A stretch of DNA of 64,000 bases from assembly GCA_947000775.1 (NCBI GenBank), contig CAMQGK010000638.1, forward strand, positions 18,844,501 through 18,908,500. The letters are read 5' to 3'. Below the pieces are notes generated by a model that worked only from the letters and a program-made list of their open reading frames with translations, made no database searches and was not told the origin of the DNA. Below, piece after piece: positions 58,800 to 64,000 of this stretch (within the stretch, counting starts at the first letter, position 1; every line of letters starts with the position of its first letter). The DNA comes from Pterois miles (taxonomy: Eukaryota > Chordata > Actinopteri > Perciformes > Scorpaenidae). The position numbers and the translations under genes were made by a program.

Positions 58800-58968
58800 A
58801 GATAGCAGTACATTTCATAGTGAAAACAGCATGATCACAACTCTTTTGAATGTAAGAATCAATCTATAGATACCAATTTAAATTAATAGGTAAACTACAT
58901 GGAACCTGGAGGCATATTCTATATGCAGCTTTCCAGGCAACATTTCCTTGTATTGAAGATATACTGTA

Positions 58969-59050
58969 CAATACATTCAGAAAGTCTTCAGACCCCTCCC
59001 CTTGTTTTCACACTCTGTGATGTTGCAGCCTTATGCTAAAATTGTTTCGC
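58969..59050 (+). mobile_element. Tc1/mariner-like terminal fragment, U3
   Basis: Same truncated terminus as in U1 and U2. Confidence 0.6.
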
Positions 59051-59093
59051 AATGTTTGATTCACAGCAAATCCTCGAGAGAACGATTCACAAT

Positions 59094-59094
<1 letters not shown>

Positions 59095-59137
<43 letters not shown>
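59095..59137 (+). repeat. (CT)n microsatellite, U3
   Basis: About 21 CT units. Confidence 0.95.
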
Positions 59138-59138
<1 letters not shown>

Positions 59139-59645
59139 AATAAATAATACAATTAAAACAATTTATGATCAAGTATAAACATTTTCATGTGAAAATTGAC
59201 AAAAATGCAGACTGTGGCTTTAACATATGTGTGAGATTGAAATGAGCCATTGGTTCATTGTACACACTTGGATCATGAATCTTTACAGGTGCTTAATATT
59301 TCTTTTGTCAAAGGTAAACAATGTAAATCTGTAAATTCAAATATAGGATAGTACAGTTGTAATAAAAAGTACCAAAAAATACATAAAACTAAGTAGAGTT
59401 TCAAATGATTTTTTTTTTTTTTATTTTAAGATTTTGAAAGACATGTATCACAGTTATCACAACTAGTGTTCCACTGGTGTTACAATCACTGTAACATACA
59501 ATACATACAATATACATACAATCACTGTATGCCTGTCAGCACATTTAGTGTCTATTCAGACACTTCAGACTTCAGACGCTTGCTGCCTCTCTAATCCTCA
59601 TCATCATTGTGAATTTCCCCTCGGGGATGAATAAAAGTATCTATA

Positions 59646-59712
59646 TATCCATCTACCTATCCATCCATTGATGCATCGATATATCCATCCATCTGTCCAT
59701 CCATTCATCCAT
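59646..59712 (+). repeat. Retroelement 3' tail with CCAT/ATCT repeats, U3
   Basis: Same tail as U1 and U2. The gene frame passes through it as in U1. Confidence 0.6.
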
Positions 59713-59719
59713 GATCCTC

Positions 59720-60780
59720 TCGACCTTTTCCTGGACGCTCCAGGCAAGAGGCCAGAGGAGGAAGCTGCTGCTGGGTCTTCTTCCTCATCATCACTGCCAT
59801 CATCACTGTCAGAGATGGTGTTAGAAAAGCACCTGATTCGCTTGGCGCTCATCTCATCCCAATCATCGTCTTCCTCTCTTGACCTCTTCCTGGACGCTCC
59901 AGGCAAGAGGCTAGAGGAGGAAGCTGCTGCTGGGTCTTCTTCCTCATCATCACTGCCATCATCACTGTCAGAGATGGTGTTAGAAAAGCACCTGATTCGC
60001 TTGGCGCTCATCTCATCCCAATCATCGTCTTCCTCTCTTGACCTCTTCCTGGATGCTCCAGGCAAGAGGCCGGAGGAGGAAGCTGCTGCTGGGTCTTCTT
60101 CGTCATCATCACTGCCATCATCACTGTCAGAGATGGTGTTAGAAAAGCACCTGATTCGCTTGGCGCTCTTCTCATCCCAATCATCGTCTTCCTCTCTTGA
60201 CCTCTTCCTGGACACTCCAGGCAAGAGGCCGGAGGAGGAAGCTGCTGCTGGGTGGTCTTCGTCATCATCACTGCCATCATCACTGTCAGAGATGGTGTTA
60301 GAAAAGCACCTGATTCGCTTGGCGCTCATCTCATCCCAATCATCGTCTTCCTCTCTTGACCTCTTCCTGGACGCTCCAGGCAAGAGGCCAGAGGAGGAAG
60401 CTGCTGCTGGGTCTTCTTCCTCATCATCACTGCCATCATCACTGTAGAGAGGTGTTGAGACTGTTGTGGCGTCGTTGGGGGGGGGGGTGCTTCTGGACTC
60501 AGGCAAGAGGTAGAGGAGAGCTGCTGCGGGTCTTCTTCCTCATCATCACTGCCATCATCACTGTCAGAGACGGTGTTAGAAAAGCACCTGATTCGCGTTG
60601 CGCTCATCTCATCCCCTTCATCGTCTTCCTCTCTTGACCTCTTCCTGGAGATTCCAGGCAAGAGGCTAGATGAGGAAGCTGCTGCTGGGTCTTCTTCCTC
60701 GCCGTCTCTGCCATAATCACTGTCAGAGACGGTGTTAGAAAAGCACCTGATTCGCATTGCGCTCGTTTCATTCCCTTCCT
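59720..60780. repeat. Coding minisatellite, 159-bp period, U3
   Basis: Regular 159-bp steps, except one step of 119 bp at the scrambled patch. Confidence 0.88.
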
Positions 60781-62301
60781 CGTCTTCCTCTCCTGAACTC
60801 ATCCTGGACGCTCCAGGCAAGGGGCTGGAGGGGGAAGATGCTGCTGGGTCTTCTTCAGCATCGCTGTCATAATCACTGTCATAATCACTGTAACAATCAC
60901 TGTCATCAAGCCACCACTCTATGTTGTATTTCTCATAATCTTTCTCCGTTTTCATACTCCCAGATCCTCCTGGCAGGGGATTCTCTGCTTCCACAAGCAG
61001 GTTGACTTCCAAGTTAACTTGGGGATTATCAGCTCCTTCCACAGGCAAGACTTCCACACCATCGTGGAACATCTGTTCCCTGTTGTCATGTCCAACGGCA
61101 AAATTATTGGCAGGGCCTTCCAGTCCATGTCGACCGACAACTTGCAGCCTGACATTTTCTTCATTGTCCAGATCCTCATCAGTTTCTTCATTGTCAAGAT
61201 CCTCATCAGAGTCTTCACTGGTAAGATCCTCATCAGAGTCTGGATCAAGATCCTGATAAGCGGCTGGAACAAGATCATTAGACAATTACGTTATCATTAC
61301 CACATTACCAAAATGAGCAATATTCATTTATTGATCAATAAACAAATATTACCCAAAAAATTCAATACGAAATCAGTATTTGGCATCATTTTGTTTTCAG
61401 AAATGTGTGAAATGAGTTCTCACCCCAAAAAGGAAAATTCTGGGGTCCGTCTCCTCGTCCGTCTCCTCGTTCTGCCATTTAACCTAAAAAGATGAAAATA
61501 ATAACATTCCTTTTTAGATTCACATTACCATATTGCCAATCCTCATTTGATATTTTCAGTTCATTGCAGAATAATCATCTCAGTAATTTACTGTCCCTCT
61601 AAAGTCAGATTAGGGATGAATTAAATGCTCAATGTCAATGATGACGTTTAAACTATTAAATCCAAAATGAAAATGAATTACACTATCACATAGTGGTGAA
61701 CATTTGCGCCAGACCCATATCAGCTATGTGAGTGTGTAAACAACATTTCTTCACAAACAGTATCTACTAAAGTGTCACCGAAAAACCCCTAATCATTAAC
61801 AACAGAACATTTGTTGTGCAGCTGTGTGCAAAGTATGCAAGACAAAACTATAGCATTCATTTAACAGTTTATCAGTGATAACAGTTCCCACCAGGAAAGT
61901 TAAAGTTTAAGTGTATCATGTATATGTCTATAGACTTACTTAAAGGTCAGGAATCCACAAATCACAAACTTGTTAGAAGGGTTTGGTTATAGAAATAGAA
62001 ATATTACAGATGATTTGTTTGTCTCCGTAAAAAAACGTCCAGTGATGCAGTGTTGTATGTGCTTGAGATCGTAGTGACCAATATCTCACATGTGAGACTC
62101 CCTACTGAAATGAAGGATGGAGGGGAGATGGGCATGAGAATTCCAAAATGTCCTTTGAAGTGGATCAAAGGATGAGATCAATTTCTCATCAATTTTCAAG
62201 TATTTTTAACTCAGTCATACTTTGACTTAGAGAGACCGTTTTAACTTTAAGTTGTTGCTAATTTTTTTTCAGAATTTTTCCCTAAATTTATATATTTTTA
62301 T

Positions 62302-62309
62302 CTTTTATA
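62302..62309 (-). promoter_or_regulatory. TATA-like box for the U3 gene
   Basis: TATAAAAG on the minus strand, equivalent to the boxes in U1 and U2. Confidence 0.35.
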
Positions 62310-62368
62310 CTTTTTGAGAAATTTGACGTTAAATAATGTTTTTTTTATCATTTCCCTGAAGTGGGACT

Positions 62369-62584
62369 ATGTACTGCATTCAGCAGCTCACTCATGCATC
62401 ACATGTAGGCCTACAGATTCAGAAACCAAATAAATATGAATTTAGTAAAATTAAAACCCTCTGCATGCACAGGACATTCCCCAATCACATGTACAACCCA
62501 CACTGCTGCACCATCAAAGGACAACGGACTACATGCTTTCAACTAAGTGTTGATTATAGAGTGAATATATCTGATATTTTATGA
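62369..62584 (+). CDS. Small open frame of unknown status, U3 (71 aa)
   Basis: Third copy of the 71-codon frame. Without the AATAAA signal seen in U1 and U2, its coding status is weaker here. Confidence 0.15.
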   Translation: MYCIQQLTHASHVGLQIQKPNKYEFSKIKTLCMHRTFPNHMYNPHCCTIKGQRTTCFQLSVDYRVNISDIL

Positions 62585-62620
62585 TGTCGGCAGATTGTAT
62601 CCTAAAGAAAATCCTATAAG

Positions 62621-63083
62621 TCTGTGCAGGTCTGCGATGACTGACAGGGTGGAGCTGATTAAGATGCCAGGGTAGAGAGAGGTTAGGGAGAAAAAGCTGG
62701 TTTTTTAAAAAATAGGTTGGTACAAGGAGATCAAAACTCACGAGTTAACAACTCAAGGTGGAGGAGAGGAGAATAAAAAACAGGAAGAATGGTAAAACAC
62801 GAGGAATCCAAAACACTAAGAATGCGCGAACGTTGCAACACGAGGGAAGACAAGACGTTGGACAGGAAGAAAGGGAGACGCTGTTAAGTACTGGTGAGGG
62901 AAGTGACTAACTATGGAAGGTGGACATGTTAGGGGCAGGGGCGACGTAGACACAGGTGTGGTGAGGTCTGGTAGGAGGGGTGCTTGTGGGGGGGGATGAG
63001 GGGGGGGGGGGGGGGGGCAGTTTATGTGCGTCAAAATAAAAGCATGCAACACATAAATACACTAAGTCCTGCGGAACGTTACA
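62621..63083 (-). mobile_element. Solo LTR, corrupted copy in U3
   Basis: It occupies the same site as the U2 LTR, flanked by ATAAG at 62,616-62,620 and 63,084-63,088. It is about 70 bp shorter through many single-base losses, mostly of C (GGCAGGCAGAGGCAGAATC becomes GGAGGAGAGGAGAAT), and contains a 17-18-base G run at 63,000-63,017. The interspersed correct blocks are identical to U2. Confidence 0.75.
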
Positions 63084-63450
63084 ATAAGTCCCTTTGCTAG
63101 GTTTTTCAAGCTGTTAGCATGTGGAAGGCTTGATTAAGTATGCTAATTAAGGAGTTTTAATTGATATATTTCAATTCATTCTTTATTACAAAACAAGTAT
63201 TTTACAAATAAGTCATTCATTTTAGAAAAGTTTGAAATAGTTAAAAGATTGCACAAAGCCCACATCATCAACTCAAAGTTTTCAAAGTACCTTTCCCCAT
63301 TAATTAACTTGCTAGCTAGCTAACTCCCCATCGGACACATTTCACACCGCTTTATCTGGCAAATTAATGCATTGTGTTTGCTTATGATATGGTAAAATGT
63401 TTGTTTCTATCTGATATGAGATGACTTTAAAAAATAAAAAAAGCTGAGCA

Positions 63451-64000
<550 letters not shown>

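Larger units (their letters stand above)
59604..61478 (-). pseudogene. Acidic 53-residue-repeat protein gene, U3 copy, interrupted
   Basis: Start exon 61,478-61,424, GTGAGA donor at 61,423, acceptor at 61,264 and last exon from 61,263 are all preserved, with the same phase. The N-terminal region and two modules read normally, then at 60,446-60,530 one module is replaced by scrambled sequence with an 11-G run. The spacing between flanking landmarks falls from 159 to 119 bp, so the frame is lost. Past it, four normal modules and the CCAT-derived tail (stop at 59,604) read in another phase. If the patch is a sequencing or assembly error, the true gene would be intact with seven modules, like U2; if real, the copy is dead. 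A TATA-like box lies at 62,302-62,309. Confidence 0.6.
61479..62620. other. Upstream/spacer region of the U3 gene
   Basis: Counterpart of the U1 and U2 spacers, with a scrambled version of the U1-specific 60-bp segment at about 62,113-62,134. The 71-codon frame recurs at 62,369-62,584, but the downstream AATAAA has become AAAGAAA. Confidence 0.45.
57716..63088. repeat. Tandem array unit U3 (5.4 kb)
   Basis: Same order of parts. It shares with U2 the substitutions of the spacer and the LTR insertion at its right end, so U2 and U3 are the closest pair there, while its gene N-terminus resembles U1. It contains three scrambled patches (60,446-60,530, about 62,113-62,134, 62,621-63,020). Confidence 0.92.

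Overview
This is eukaryotic, almost certainly teleost (ray-finned fish) nuclear DNA. It is AT-rich, with long dinucleotide and tetranucleotide microsatellites, many short non-autonomous DNA transposons of types familiar from fish, a tRNA-derived SINE, LINE/SINE tails ending in simple repeats, a Gypsy-like solo LTR, and canonical GT-AG splice signals. Nothing is prokaryotic. Family names come from memory and no database was searched.

Positions 1-46,580 look like an intergenic or large-intron desert. I find no convincing host exon. The content is transposable-element debris with recognisable ends: hAT-like elements at 7,792-8,883, 23,802-24,491 and 24,841-25,578, several with target-site duplications; inverted-repeat elements at 13,401-13,894, 19,396-19,955, 31,428-31,999 and 36,483-37,490; a much-copied composite repeat at 5,405-6,330, 20,995-21,738 and 40,782-41,880; and a SINE at 36,135-36,465. 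One coding relic stands out, a broken Myb/SANT-like DNA-binding gene at about 37,700-38,095. A few motif-rich stretches free of recognised repeats could be conserved regulatory DNA, but that needs genome comparison.

Positions 46,583-64,000 are the notable part: a head-to-tail tandem array of units of 4.8-5.6 kb (U1 47,327-52,142; U2 52,143-57,715; U3 57,716-63,088; U4 from 63,089 and running off the window). From left to right each unit holds an AT-rich spacer, a (TA)n tract, an internal fragment of an RLE-type non-LTR retrotransposon on the minus strand, a second (TA)n tract, a Tc1/mariner-like end, a (CT)n tract, a retrotransposon tail with CCAT-type repeats, and then a minus-strand gene. 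That gene appears spliced: a TATA-like box, a short exon whose ATG opens 18 codons, a 159-160-bp intron with GT-AG ends that keep phase in all copies, and a large exon encoding an acidic, probably nuclear, intrinsically disordered protein with 6-7 tandem copies of a 53-residue module (159 bp). U1 predicts 535 aa and U2 600 aa. The U3 copy is broken by a scrambled stretch that looks more like a sequence-quality problem than evolution. I cannot assign the protein to a named family.

A solo LTR with a perfect 5-bp target duplication lies at the end of U2. Its empty site is preserved in U1 and a corrupted copy lies at the end of U3, which gives a relative order of events. The left edge of the array carries an inverted retrotransposon fragment fused to a stub of the repeat gene, probably the scar of the founding rearrangement.
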